Part shown: piece after piece, positions 21,935 to 28,931 of the stretch
Layout: every line of letters starts with the position of its first letter
How positions within the stretch are numbered: position 1 is the first letter of the stretch
Source of the DNA: Kangiellaceae bacterium
GTDB lineage: Bacteria > Pseudomonadota > Gammaproteobacteria > Enterobacterales > Kangiellaceae
Length of the DNA: 31,912 nucleotides
Assembly: GCA_030148365.1 (NCBI GenBank)
Contig: JASBTO010000007.1
Location: 1-31,912, forward strand
Direction: 5' to 3'
Translations under genes and position numbers: made by a program
Notes under the pieces: generated by a model
Seen by the model: the letters and a program-made list of their open reading frames with translations, nothing else
Database searches by the model: none
Told to the model about the DNA's origin: nothing

Positions 21935-23350
21935 TCAGGATGCAGGCCGATTATAGTGGTCGACGATGACCTGCGCCACACAAGTGGTCAACTTTTTGGC
22001 GAAAGGGATATGCAGGAACTCGTTGGGACCGTGGGCGTTGGAGTGAGGGCCGAGAACGCCGGTAATCATGAACTGGGCTTCCGGAAACTTTTCCCCCAGC
22101 ATCCCCATAAAGGGAATGGTGCCACCTTCGCCCATATGCATGGAAGATGCCGAGAAAACGGCTTGCGAAGCGTTCTCGATGGATTGTTCCAGCCAGGGCG
22201 CGATGTCAGGTGCGTTCCAGCCGTCAGAGGCCTGATCAGGAATGAACTTTACCCGGGCACTGTAGGGCGGATCGGCTTCGAGCAGTTCCCTGACCACTTC
22301 TGTAGCCTGCTCGCTGTCCATGGTCGGGGGCAGTCGAAGAGACAGTTTGAGCGCGGTCTTGGGGCGCAGCACATTACCGGCATCGGCAATGGCGGGAATG
22401 CCGTCGATGCCCGTATAGGACAAGGCCGGACGCCAGTTGCGGTTTAGCAAGCGCTCAAAGGCGTTTTCTCCCATGGGTTTGACACCCTCGGCAAAGGGGT
22501 AGGCTTCGTGGACCTCGGTGGAGAGCAGGGCGGCAACTTTCAGGGTCTGCTCCATGCGCTGCTGGGGAATTTCGCGGTACAGGGCGCCTGGCAGGACCCG
22601 GCCACTTTTTTCATCTTCCAGGCGATTGAGCAACTCCCGGATCACCCGAAAGCTCGACGGTACCACGCCGCTGGCGTAGCCCGAGTGGACGCCTTCTTCG
22701 AGGATTTGCACCTCAAGGGTGCCGCTGGTCATGCCGCGCAGGGACATGGTTGTCCACAATTGGTCGTAGTTGCCGGCGCCACTGTCGAGGCAGATGACCA
22801 GGCTCGGTGTGCCGATACGGTCCCTGAGCGCATCGATGTAGGGTGGCAAGTCATAGCTGCCGGATTCTTCACAGGCTTCGATGATAACCACGCAACGGGC
22901 GTGGGGAAGCTTTTGCTCCCTGACAGCCATGATGGCCGTGAGCGAGGCATAGGCTGCGTAGCCGTCATCAGCGCCACCGCGACCATAAAGCTTGTCGTTC
23001 TTGATGACGGGTTTCCAGGGGCCGAGATCGTCATCCCAGCCGGTCATCTCAGGCTGTTTGTCAAGATGCCCGTAGAGCAGGATGGTGTCATCACTGTCGC
23101 CGGGGATCTCCATGAAGATGAGAGGTGTTCGGCCTGGCTGCCGGATGACTTCCAGGGTCATGCCGGCTATGTCACGGGCTTCGCACCAGGCCGAGATTTG
23201 CTTGACCGCATCGTCCATGTAGCCATGCTTTTCCCAATCCGGATCGAAGTGCGGAGACTTGTTGGGGATTTTGATGTATTCGACAAGTTCGGGAATGATG
23301 CTGTCATCCCACATCTGATCGATCATGTTCTGCGCTTTTTCAAGATCCAT
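21935..23350 (-). CDS. M20-family metallopeptidase (dipeptidase)
   Basis: A 471-residue cytosolic zinc dipeptidase of the M20 family, carnosinase/CNDP-like branch. The metal-binding residues are visible: His95 and Asp97 in LLYGHLDKQPE, bridging Asp128 in GRGGADDG, catalytic Glu161-Glu162 in EACEESGS, Asp in VICLDSGAG, and the C-terminal His in GPHSNAHGPNE. The lid/dimer domain sits between (LRGMTSGTLEVQI to about residue 390). The frame reaches 23386 with a TTG; ATG 23350 (MDLEKAQNM) is preferred, with GGGACAG about 9 bases upstream. Its last codons overlap a perfect hairpin CATCCTG-N3-CAGGATG (21926-21942) that has no T-run. It is divergent from the metallo-beta-lactamase-fold gene. Confidence 0.93.
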   Translation of the reverse strand: MDLEKAQNMIDQMWDDSIIPELVEYIKIPNKSPHFDPDWEKHGYMDDAVKQISAWCEARDIAGMTLEVIRQPGRTPLIFMEIPGDSDDTILLYGHLDKQPEMTGWDDDLGPWKPVIKNDKLYGRGGADDGYAAYASLTAIMAVREQKLPHARCVVIIEACEESGSYDLPPYIDALRDRIGTPSLVICLDSGAGNYDQLWTTMSLRGMTSGTLEVQILEEGVHSGYASGVVPSSFRVIRELLNRLEDEKSGRVLPGALYREIPQQRMEQTLKVAALLSTEVHEAYPFAEGVKPMGENAFERLLNRNWRPALSYTGIDGIPAIADAGNVLRPKTALKLSLRLPPTMDSEQATEVVRELLEADPPYSARVKFIPDQASDGWNAPDIAPWLEQSIENASQAVFSASSMHMGEGGTIPFMGMLGEKFPEAQFMITGVLGPHSNAHGPNEFLHIPFAKKLTTCVAQVIVDHYNRPAS

Positions 23351-23459
23351 AAACTGTCCCGCTGCAATTCCATTGATGAGTAACAAGATAGATTATTATG
23401 GAAAAAATTGCAGCAGGTCCGCACTGTGTCGCTCTCCGCAGGTGTCCGGCCGACCGGTT

Positions 23460-23488
23460 TTGACCCCGGCCACACCTTTCTGCACAAT
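23460..23488 (+). promoter_or_regulatory. Candidate promoter of the metallo-beta-lactamase-fold gene
   Basis: TTGACC (23460-23465), 17 bases, CACAAT (23483-23488). The predicted start near 23495 leaves a leader of about 17 bases carrying the ribosome-binding site GGGAGGT (23501-23507). Confidence 0.45.
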
Positions 23489-23511
23489 GATTGTTTTCCA
23501 GGGAGGTACTG

Positions 23512-24408
23512 ATGAACAAACTCACCGTGTTTTTGTTGTTATGGACTTTGGGCGGCGTTGCCTTGGCAGCCCGGGATTTCAATGATGTGGAAATAACCGT
23601 CGAGGATTTGGGCGGCGGGATTTATATGCTCAAGGGCGCCGGTGGAAACATCGGTGTGTCGAGCGGGGACGACGGACTCTACATCATCGATGACCAGTTT
23701 GCGCCCCTGACCGACAAGATAAAAGAGGCTCTCGCCGGCATCTCCAAACAGCAGGTGCGTTTTGTGATCAATACTCATTGGCATGGGGATCATACCGGGG
23801 GTAACGAGAATTTCGGTAAAGCCGGCGCGCTGATCCTGGCCCATGATAATGTGTACAAGCGCTTGTCCACCGACCAGGACCGCGGCGAAGGCAGGGTCAC
23901 CGAAGCGGCACCCGATGCGGCGTTACCTGCAGTGACTTTCAATGAGCAAATCAGCTTGCGTCTGAACGGTGATGACATGCGTATCTATCACGTCGCCAGG
24001 GCGCACACCGATGGCGATGCCATTGTCCATTTCAATACCGACAATGTGTTGCACATGGGCGATACCTTTTTCAATGGTGGCTATCCGTATATTGACCGGA
24101 ACAGCGGCGGCACTATCGACGGCTATATTGCGGCCCTCGATCGCGGCTTGTCCCTCGCCGACGACAACACCCGGATTATTCCTGGCCATGGTGACCTGAG
24201 TCACAAGGCGCAGATGTCCGCCTATCGCGACATGCTGAAAAAGATCCGCGATCGGATTGCCGGTCTCAAGCAGGCGGGCAAGTCCCTGGAAGAAGTCACC
24301 AAGGCGACGCCTACCCAAGAGTTCGATGCGGAATTCGGACAGGGCTGGATCGGCCCCGAGCGGATCGTGGAGGCAATCTATGGATCCTTGCCGACGGGTT
24401 CTGGGTAA
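23512..24408 (+). CDS. Periplasmic metallo-beta-lactamase-fold hydrolase
   Basis: A 298-residue exported MBL-fold protein. The signal peptide (about 1-20, NKLTVFLLLWTLGGVALAA) is followed by the zinc motif HWHGDH at 89-94 (NTHWHGDHTGG). Later ligands are His in HVARAHTDGDAIV, Asp in LHMGDTFFNGGYPYID and His in IIPGHGD. This set, with GGYPYID after the Asp ligand, resembles the SoxH/quinoprotein-relay-like family more than resistance-type beta-lactamases. The substrate is unknown; antibiotic hydrolysis should not be assumed. ATG 23512 is preferred over an in-frame ATG at 23491 because GGGAGGT lies just before it. Confidence 0.88.
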   Translation: MNKLTVFLLLWTLGGVALAARDFNDVEITVEDLGGGIYMLKGAGGNIGVSSGDDGLYIIDDQFAPLTDKIKEALAGISKQQVRFVINTHWHGDHTGGNENFGKAGALILAHDNVYKRLSTDQDRGEGRVTEAAPDAALPAVTFNEQISLRLNGDDMRIYHVARAHTDGDAIVHFNTDNVLHMGDTFFNGGYPYIDRNSGGTIDGYIAALDRGLSLADDNTRIIPGHGDLSHKAQMSAYRDMLKKIRDRIAGLKQAGKSLEEVTKATPTQEFDAEFGQGWIGPERIVEAIYGSLPTGSG

Positions 24409-24625
24409 GCTGGGCGCGACGTCGGCAGGACACAGGTCAGGCGCCGGGCTTCGGCTGGGGCCCGTAAGTGTCAGTGGGCAGTTGGCATGAGCGCACCAGT
24501 TGGCGCCGGTTGAAGTGCTGTCGGGCACGGTCAGAGGCCAAGTTGTCAGCAGTCTTTGATCCGCAATGACGATGGGTGTAGAGTTTAAAGCTGGTCTTGT
24601 GCCACTCAGCGACAGGAGCGCATAT

Positions 24626-24871
24626 ATGCCCATTTCCGATCACGACGTATTTACCGAATTCCCCGATCACAAAGACGAAATCCAGCAACTCCTAACCCAA
24701 GACGAAGAATTTGCCAGCCTGGTCAAAGAATACCATTCCATAGATCGCACGGTGCACCGCCTCGAATATGCCAATATCCCCACCTCGGACGAAAGGTTTG
24801 AGGACCTCAAGAAGTCCCGACTGCTGCTCAAGGACCAGCTCTATGCACGCCTGAATGGCAGCAGTGAGTGA
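24626..24871 (+). CDS. YdcH-family (DUF465) small protein
   Basis: An 81-residue helical protein of the DUF465/YdcH family, cytosolic and of unknown function. The family pattern is clear: a hydrophobic start (DHDVFTEFPDHKDEIQQLL), the core FASLVKEYHSIDRTVHRLE, and a C-terminal helix LKKSRLLLKDQLYARL. The frame opens at 24566, but ATG 24626 is chosen because AGGAG (24614-24618) sits 7 bases upstream and the family starts here. A weak promoter TTGATC-17 bases-TAGAGT lies at 24556-24584. Its end overlaps the next gene start by 17 bases. Confidence 0.9.
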   Translation: MPISDHDVFTEFPDHKDEIQQLLTQDEEFASLVKEYHSIDRTVHRLEYANIPTSDERFEDLKKSRLLLKDQLYARLNGSSE

Positions 24872-25346
24872 TTTGCCAGCGCCGGGAATCCTGAACCGCT
24901 TGAACTGCCAGCCAGTGCTTCAGAAGCGCCTTGCTGCGTTTGCTCTGTTGTTTCTGACACTTGCCGCCTGTCAGCCGGAAACGGGGCTGGAAATTCGCGA
25001 TCCCTGGTTGCGAGCCAGCGCGCCCGGCCAGACTTCGGGTGCGGGTTACCTGACGCTGACCAATCACGAGCAGAGAGCGCGAACGTTAATCGCCGTCCAG
25101 ACGCCGATGGCCGGCAGTGTCATGTTTCACGAGAGCCGCGAGTCGGAGGGCGTTGCCCGCATGTCTCATCTGCCCGTCATCGAGATCGGCGCCGGCAAGA
25201 CGGTGCAGCTGGCGCCCGGCGGCAAACACCTCATGCTGATGTCCCTGGCCGGGCCCCTGGTCGCGGGCGAGCGCTATTCGATGACCCTGATATTCAAGGA
25301 CGGCGAACGGGAAACCCTTGAATTTGAAGCCAGGAAACCGCACTAA
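24855..25346 (+). CDS. PCuAC copper chaperone, lipoprotein
   Basis: Periplasmic Cu(I) chaperone of the PCuAC/DUF461 family, which delivers copper to the Cu-A or Cu-B site of cytochrome oxidase. The complete ligand motif H-x10-M-x21-H-x-M is present at His92, Met103, His125 and Met127. A hydrophobic signal (about 25-38) ends in the lipobox LAAC, so Cys39 is probably lipidated. ATG 24855 overlaps the DUF465 gene and has no good Shine-Dalgarno at normal spacing. TTG 24900 (GGGAA about 10 bases before) or GTG 24915 would give a more normal short signal peptide. No SenC/Sco gene is adjacent. Together with azurin it suggests active periplasmic copper handling. Confidence 0.92.
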   Translation: MAAVSDLPAPGILNRLNCQPVLQKRLAAFALLFLTLAACQPETGLEIRDPWLRASAPGQTSGAGYLTLTNHEQRARTLIAVQTPMAGSVMFHESRESEGVARMSHLPVIEIGAGKTVQLAPGGKHLMLMSLAGPLVAGERYSMTLIFKDGERETLEFEARKPH

Positions 25347-25379
25347 TAGGGCTTGAATTCTCAGTTCCCGGAAACATCT

Positions 25380-26390
25380 ATGGAAAACCCTTCAGCCACG
25401 CCCAGGTCGAAACGTTCGCTAATATTGCTGATTGCAGGCGCCATGGCGCTGCTCCTGCTGCTTCTCTACCTGTTGGCCGTACTCTGGAGTTCCGAGCCTG
25501 AGAATATCGATATCGGCGCGATAGAAGCGGACGCCAATCAGGGGGGGCGGATGGTCACCGGTTATACGACGGTGGAGACGGTGGCGCGGGTGGCTGACAC
25601 CCTGCTCGAAAAACGTGGCGGCTTCCTCAGCAATGACATCATGCCGCCCGGGGTATGGATGGATAATATGCCGGCCTGGGAGTATGGCGTGCTGGTCCAG
25701 GTCCGGGACATGGCCAAATCCCTGCGTAACGACATGAGTCGCTCCCAGTCCCAGTCGCTCGAAGACACGGATCTCAAGGAAGCCGAGCCACTGTTCAATA
25801 TTGACCGGCGCAGCTGGTTTCTGCCCGAGGCCGAGGATGAATACCGGAAGGGCATCGCCCGCTTGCGCAGCTATCGCGATCGACTGGGCGCCGGCAAGTC
25901 AGAGCGTACCCGGTTTTACGCGCGGGCCGACAATCTGCGCGACTGGCTGGCGGTCGTGGACAAGCGGCTCGGTAGCCTCTCGCAACGGCTGTCGGCAAGT
26001 GTCGCCGATGAAGAGGCCGATCTGATCCAGACCCGTACCGATAATGAAGGGATAGGAACCGAGCAAAAGCGGCTGTCAAAAGTCAGAACGCCGTGGCTGG
26101 AAATTGACGACGTTTTCTGGGAAGCGAGAGGTACGGCCTGGGCCTTGATCCAGCTGCTGAAAGCTGTGCAAAACGATTTCGGTCCGGTTCTGGAAGACAA
26201 GAACGCCCTGGTCAGTTTGCGGCAGATTATCCGGGAACTGGAAGCGACCCAGGAATTTGTCTGGAGCCCCATGGTGCTTAACGGCAGCGGTTTTGGAGTG
26301 ATGGCCAACCACTCACTGGTCATGGGCTCTTATATCTCTCGCGCCAATGCCGGTCTTATCGATCTCCGGGACCTGCTCAAGCAAGGCTGA
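25380..26390 (+). CDS. DUF2333 family membrane protein
   Basis: A 336-residue protein resembling the proteobacterial DUF2333 family, function unknown. A short basic N-terminus and one membrane segment (about 13-36, LILLIAGAMALLLLLLYLLA) anchor it in the inner membrane. The rest is probably periplasmic and mostly helical, with the conserved-looking segments GGFLSNDIMPPGVWMDNMPAWEYGVL (about 82-107), DRRSWFLPEAEDEYRKG and FWEARGTAWALIQLLKAV. The frame opens at a TTG (25353), but ATG 25380 with GGAA upstream is the better start. It begins 33 bases after the PCuAC stop and ends before a terminator. Confidence 0.85.
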   Translation: MENPSATPRSKRSLILLIAGAMALLLLLLYLLAVLWSSEPENIDIGAIEADANQGGRMVTGYTTVETVARVADTLLEKRGGFLSNDIMPPGVWMDNMPAWEYGVLVQVRDMAKSLRNDMSRSQSQSLEDTDLKEAEPLFNIDRRSWFLPEAEDEYRKGIARLRSYRDRLGAGKSERTRFYARADNLRDWLAVVDKRLGSLSQRLSASVADEEADLIQTRTDNEGIGTEQKRLSKVRTPWLEIDDVFWEARGTAWALIQLLKAVQNDFGPVLEDKNALVSLRQIIRELEATQEFVWSPMVLNGSGFGVMANHSLVMGSYISRANAGLIDLRDLLKQG

Positions 26391-26412
26391 TTGAGCAGGG
26401 GCATTGCTGCAA

Positions 26413-26440
26413 CCGGGGCACCAGAAGCTGCCCCGGCCTT
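26413..26440 (+). terminator. Intrinsic terminator after the DUF2333 gene
   Basis: CCGGGGCA (26413-26420) and TGCCCCGG (26429-26436) form a perfect 8-bp stem around 8 bases, followed by CCTTTCTAT, an imperfect T tract. Confidence 0.6.
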
Positions 26441-26443
26441 TCT

Positions 26444-26486
26444 ATAGCTGCTAGCTATCACATAAATAAAAACAATAAAATATACT
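26444..26486 (+). promoter_or_regulatory. ahpC promoter with OxyR-like half site
   Basis: ATAG-N7-CTAT (26444-26447 and 26455-26458) matches one half of the OxyR consensus, and ATAA follows at the expected 7-base step (26466-26469). A good -10 TATACT (26481-26486) lies downstream with no recognisable -35, as in activator-dependent promoters. The predicted start near 26493 leaves a 58-base leader to ahpC. Confidence 0.45.
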
Positions 26487-26550
26487 AATCCTCAATCACT
26501 CTCCACAATGGCTCCTGTAACCCATTCATACACTTACAGGAGATTCATCT

Positions 26551-27105
26551 ATGTTAGGTATCGGCGACAAGCTTCCCGAATTCGAATTGTTGGCGGTAGA
26601 CCAGGACTCTGTCCGTGCCTCCTCGCCGGAGAATGCGTTCCGGACCATCCGGGATACGGACTTTTCCGGAAAGTGGAAAGTTCTGTTTTTCTGGCCCAAG
26701 GATTTCACCTTCGTGTGCCCGACGGAAATCATGGCTTTCGGTGATCTGGAAGAGGAATTCCGGGATCGGGACACGCAGCTGCTGGGGGCCTCGATAGACA
26801 GCGAGTTCGTGCACCTGGCGTGGCGCAATGACCACGAGGGTCTCAAGGAGAGTCCTTTCCCCTGGCTTTCCGACATCCGCCGGGAACTGTCCGAGGCGCT
26901 CGGTGTGCTCGACCGCAAGGAAGGCGTCAGTCTGCGGGCTACCTATATTGTCGACCCTGACAATATCATTCGCTTCGTGTCGGTCAACGATCTGAGTGTC
27001 GGCCGTAACCCGGAAGAAGTGCTTCGGGTGCTGGACGCCCTGCAGACCGACGAACTCTGTCCCTGTAACTGGAAGCAGGGCGAAGCCACCCTGCAAGCCG
27101 CCTGA
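26551..27105 (+). CDS. ahpC: Peroxiredoxin AhpC
   Basis: A 184-residue 2-Cys peroxiredoxin that reduces hydrogen peroxide, organic peroxides and possibly peroxynitrite. The peroxidatic Cys56 lies in PKDFTFVCPTE. Near the C-terminus there is a CPC pair (Cys170, Cys172) in DELCPCNWKQGEA, as in AhpC proteins reduced by AhpD rather than by the flavoprotein AhpF. AGGAG precedes the ATG. ahpD follows after 74 bases, consistent with that electron path (NADH, dihydrolipoamide, AhpD, AhpC, as worked out in mycobacteria). Cytosolic; likely peroxide-inducible. Confidence 0.95.
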   Translation: MLGIGDKLPEFELLAVDQDSVRASSPENAFRTIRDTDFSGKWKVLFFWPKDFTFVCPTEIMAFGDLEEEFRDRDTQLLGASIDSEFVHLAWRNDHEGLKESPFPWLSDIRRELSEALGVLDRKEGVSLRATYIVDPDNIIRFVSVNDLSVGRNPEEVLRVLDALQTDELCPCNWKQGEATLQAA

Positions 27106-27121
27106 CAACTGGTTGCCTGTG

Positions 27122-27144
27122 GAGCGGGTGTCCCGCACCCGCTC
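27122..27144 (+). other. Hairpin between ahpC and ahpD
   Basis: GAGCGGGTG (27122-27130) and CACCCGCTC (27136-27144) form a perfect 9-bp stem with loop TCCCG. No T-run follows. It may stabilise the upstream ahpC message or lower ahpD expression relative to ahpC. Confidence 0.5.
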
Positions 27145-27179
27145 TGCCTCTTCAAGACACTGAATCTGGAGTCAACGAC

Positions 27180-27710
27180 ATGCTCGCAAGTATCAAGGAT
27201 TTGATCCCGGACCATGCCCGGGATATCAAACTCAATCTTTCCGGCCTGGGCCGCCAGTCGGCCCTCACTGAACAGCAATTGTTCGGGACCCTGCTGGCCT
27301 GCGCCATTGCCACCCGCAACCCTGATCTGATTGCCGCGGCGGAAGCCGAAGTCGCTGAAAAATTGTCCCCCGAGGCGATAAATGCCGCCCGTGCCGCCGC
27401 CAGCATTATGGCCATGAACAATATCTACTACCGCTTTGTGCACCTCGCCTCCAACAAGGAGTACGGCAAGATACCGGCCCGCCTGCGCATGAACGTCATC
27501 GGCAATCCGGGGATCGAGAAGACGGATTTCGAACTCTATTCTCTCGCCGTGTCGGCAATCAACGGCTGTGGTCTGTGCATCGACTCCCACGAGAAAGTAC
27601 TGGTTGACCATGGCATTTCTGCGGTCGTCATTCAGGATGCGGTGCGGATTGCGGCGGTGATCAATGCGGTCGCCGTGGCTCTCGAGTCGAGGGTCCCGGC
27701 AGCAGCCTGA
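27180..27710 (+). CDS. ahpD: Alkylhydroperoxidase AhpD
   Basis: AhpD is a CxxC disulfide reductase that recycles AhpC and has weak peroxidase activity. In this 176-residue protein Glu118, Cys130, Cys133 and His137 fall at the same residue numbers as the proton-relay and redox residues of the Mycobacterium tuberculosis enzyme (INGCGLCIDSHEK). Other family segments are LFGTLLACAIATRNP, AARAAASIMAMNNIYYRF and LRMNVIGNPG. It is probably cotranscribed with ahpC, with a hairpin between the two genes. Cytosolic. Confidence 0.95.
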   Translation: MLASIKDLIPDHARDIKLNLSGLGRQSALTEQQLFGTLLACAIATRNPDLIAAAEAEVAEKLSPEAINAARAAASIMAMNNIYYRFVHLASNKEYGKIPARLRMNVIGNPGIEKTDFELYSLAVSAINGCGLCIDSHEKVLVDHGISAVVIQDAVRIAAVINAVAVALESRVPAAA

Positions 27711-27768
27711 TCCCGTCTGCCTTGACGCTTCCGGAGCGTGGCGACACGGTCGCCGTTGTTCATGGTGT

Positions 27769-27797
27769 GCAAACCATTTGCTTTTTGCTAGCGTCTA
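27769..27797 (+). promoter_or_regulatory. Candidate ECF-type promoter of the sigma factor operon
   Basis: GCAAACC (27769-27775), 16 bases, CGTCTA (27792-27797). ECF sigma factors commonly use an AAC-containing -35 and a CGT-containing -10 at this spacing, and many autoregulate. A sigma-70 alternative in the same stretch is poor. The call is by pattern only. Confidence 0.4.
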
Positions 27798-27831
27798 AAC
27801 ATTAAACCACTGATTGCGAGAGCTGCGATTG

Positions 27832-28386
27832 TTGCCGGCAACCGATACGACCATTGCTGATCCGGAAACACGGGAAACTGAAGACCACTGGGTAGCCAGG
27901 GTCCGTCAGGGTGACACGGTGGCGTTCGAGAAGCTCTACCGACGCCATGGTGGTCGGGTTTTTGCACTTTGCCTGCGAATGTCCTCAAACCGTGCCGTGG
28001 CAGAGGAGCTGACCCAGGAAACTTTTATCCGGGCCTGGCAGCAAATCGGAAAATTTCGCGGCGACAGTCGTTTTGGAACCTGGCTTTACCGGATAGCGGC
28101 CAATCTCACGTTGAGTCAACTCCGCTCCAGAAAGCCGGAATCGGGATGCGACTGGATCGACGAGCTGGCGGGTGAGACCGCACTGGTCGGTCACAGCGAC
28201 CATCAGCGGGATCTGGAGCGGGGCATGACGAGGCTGCCGGATGGCGCACGAAGCGTCCTGGTGCTACACGATATTGCAGGGTTTGCCCACAAAGAGATTG
28301 GCGACATGCTGGGCGTTGCCACCGGCACCTGCAAGGCGCAATTGCATCGGGCGCGCAAACTGATGCGGGAGTACCTGGAATCATGA
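27832..28386 (+). CDS. ECF-type RNA polymerase sigma factor
   Basis: About 184 residues with the two ECF domains. Sigma-2: AFEKLYRRHGGRVFALCLRM, then AEELTQETFIRAWQQIGKF and the -10 recognition helix region FRGDSRFGTWLYRIAANL. Sigma-4: LPDGARSVLVLHDIAGFAHK then EIGDMLGVATGTCKAQLHR, the -35 recognition helix-turn-helix. No ATG is available near the 5' end. The frame has TTG codons at 27814, 27829 and 27832; only the last two have a ribosome-binding site (GAGAG, 27818-27822; 9 bases before 27832). A non-ATG start would keep expression low. The stop overlaps the next start as ATGA, fitting a sigma/anti-sigma pair. Confidence 0.92.
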   Translation: MPATDTTIADPETRETEDHWVARVRQGDTVAFEKLYRRHGGRVFALCLRMSSNRAVAEELTQETFIRAWQQIGKFRGDSRFGTWLYRIAANLTLSQLRSRKPESGCDWIDELAGETALVGHSDHQRDLERGMTRLPDGARSVLVLHDIAGFAHKEIGDMLGVATGTCKAQLHRARKLMREYLES

Positions 28387-28931
28387 GTGACATTATTCCC
28401 ATGGCGGAAACCAATGCCGCCAAAGAGCGGGCCCTGGCACGGGAGCTGGCCGAATTGCCGGCAGACGTATCCCCCGGCAAGGACCTGTGGCCACTGATTC
28501 GTAGCAAAATCAGTCAGCAACAGGGGCCGGAAACAACTGCTTACGCTTCCCGCTGGTTACCCCGGGCGCTGGCTGCTAGTTTGGTAGTAGCCGTAGTGGC
28601 GGGATTGCTGATGGCCCGGGCACCAACGCCGGCACCGGGTATGGCCGACTCGACCTGGCAAGCGCTGGAGCAGGACTTTCTCGAAGCGCGCCAAACCTGG
28701 TTGCAAGTCCTCGAGGCAAGGCGCGACAACCTTGACCCCGGTTTCCTGGCGACAGTGGACGGCCACCGCCTGTTACTCGGGCAAGCTGAAGCTGATTTGA
28801 AAGCGGCGCTGATGCGTGACCCCGGCAATATGGAATATGCCCGGTTACTGGTGATGACTTACCGTCAGGAGCTGGAGATTCTCAGCCAGCTCGACAAGGT
28901 TCCTGACATGATTCCTCAAGGTGAAGCCTGA
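28383..28931 (+). CDS. Single-pass membrane protein, probable anti-sigma factor
   Basis: A 182-residue protein with a cytosolic N-terminus (about 1-57), one membrane segment (about 59-80, LPRALAASLVVAVVAGLLMA) and a periplasmic helical part (about 90-180). The N-terminal motif LPADVSPGKDLWPLIRSKI is the type found in membrane proteins encoded next to ECF sigma factors. There is no HxxxCxxC zinc motif, so it is not a ZAS-type anti-sigma factor. Coupling by ATGA overlap with the sigma gene and by a 1-base TGATG overlap with the DUF4097 gene strongly supports a functional set. Anti-sigma activity is inferred, not shown. Confidence 0.75.
   Translation: MSDIIPMAETNAAKERALARELAELPADVSPGKDLWPLIRSKISQQQGPETTAYASRWLPRALAASLVVAVVAGLLMARAPTPAPGMADSTWQALEQDFLEARQTWLQVLEARRDNLDPGFLATVDGHRLLLGQAEADLKAALMRDPGNMEYARLLVMTYRQELEILSQLDKVPDMIPQGEA

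Noticed and set aside
22508..23383. Plus-strand frame of 291 codons opposite the M20 peptidase
   Set aside because: Antisense shadow; the minus-strand gene has complete metal-binding motifs.
23512..24408. Reading the MBL-fold protein as an antibiotic-resistance beta-lactamase
   Set aside because: Only the general zinc motif is shared; the surrounding segments fit SoxH/relay-type hydrolases better.
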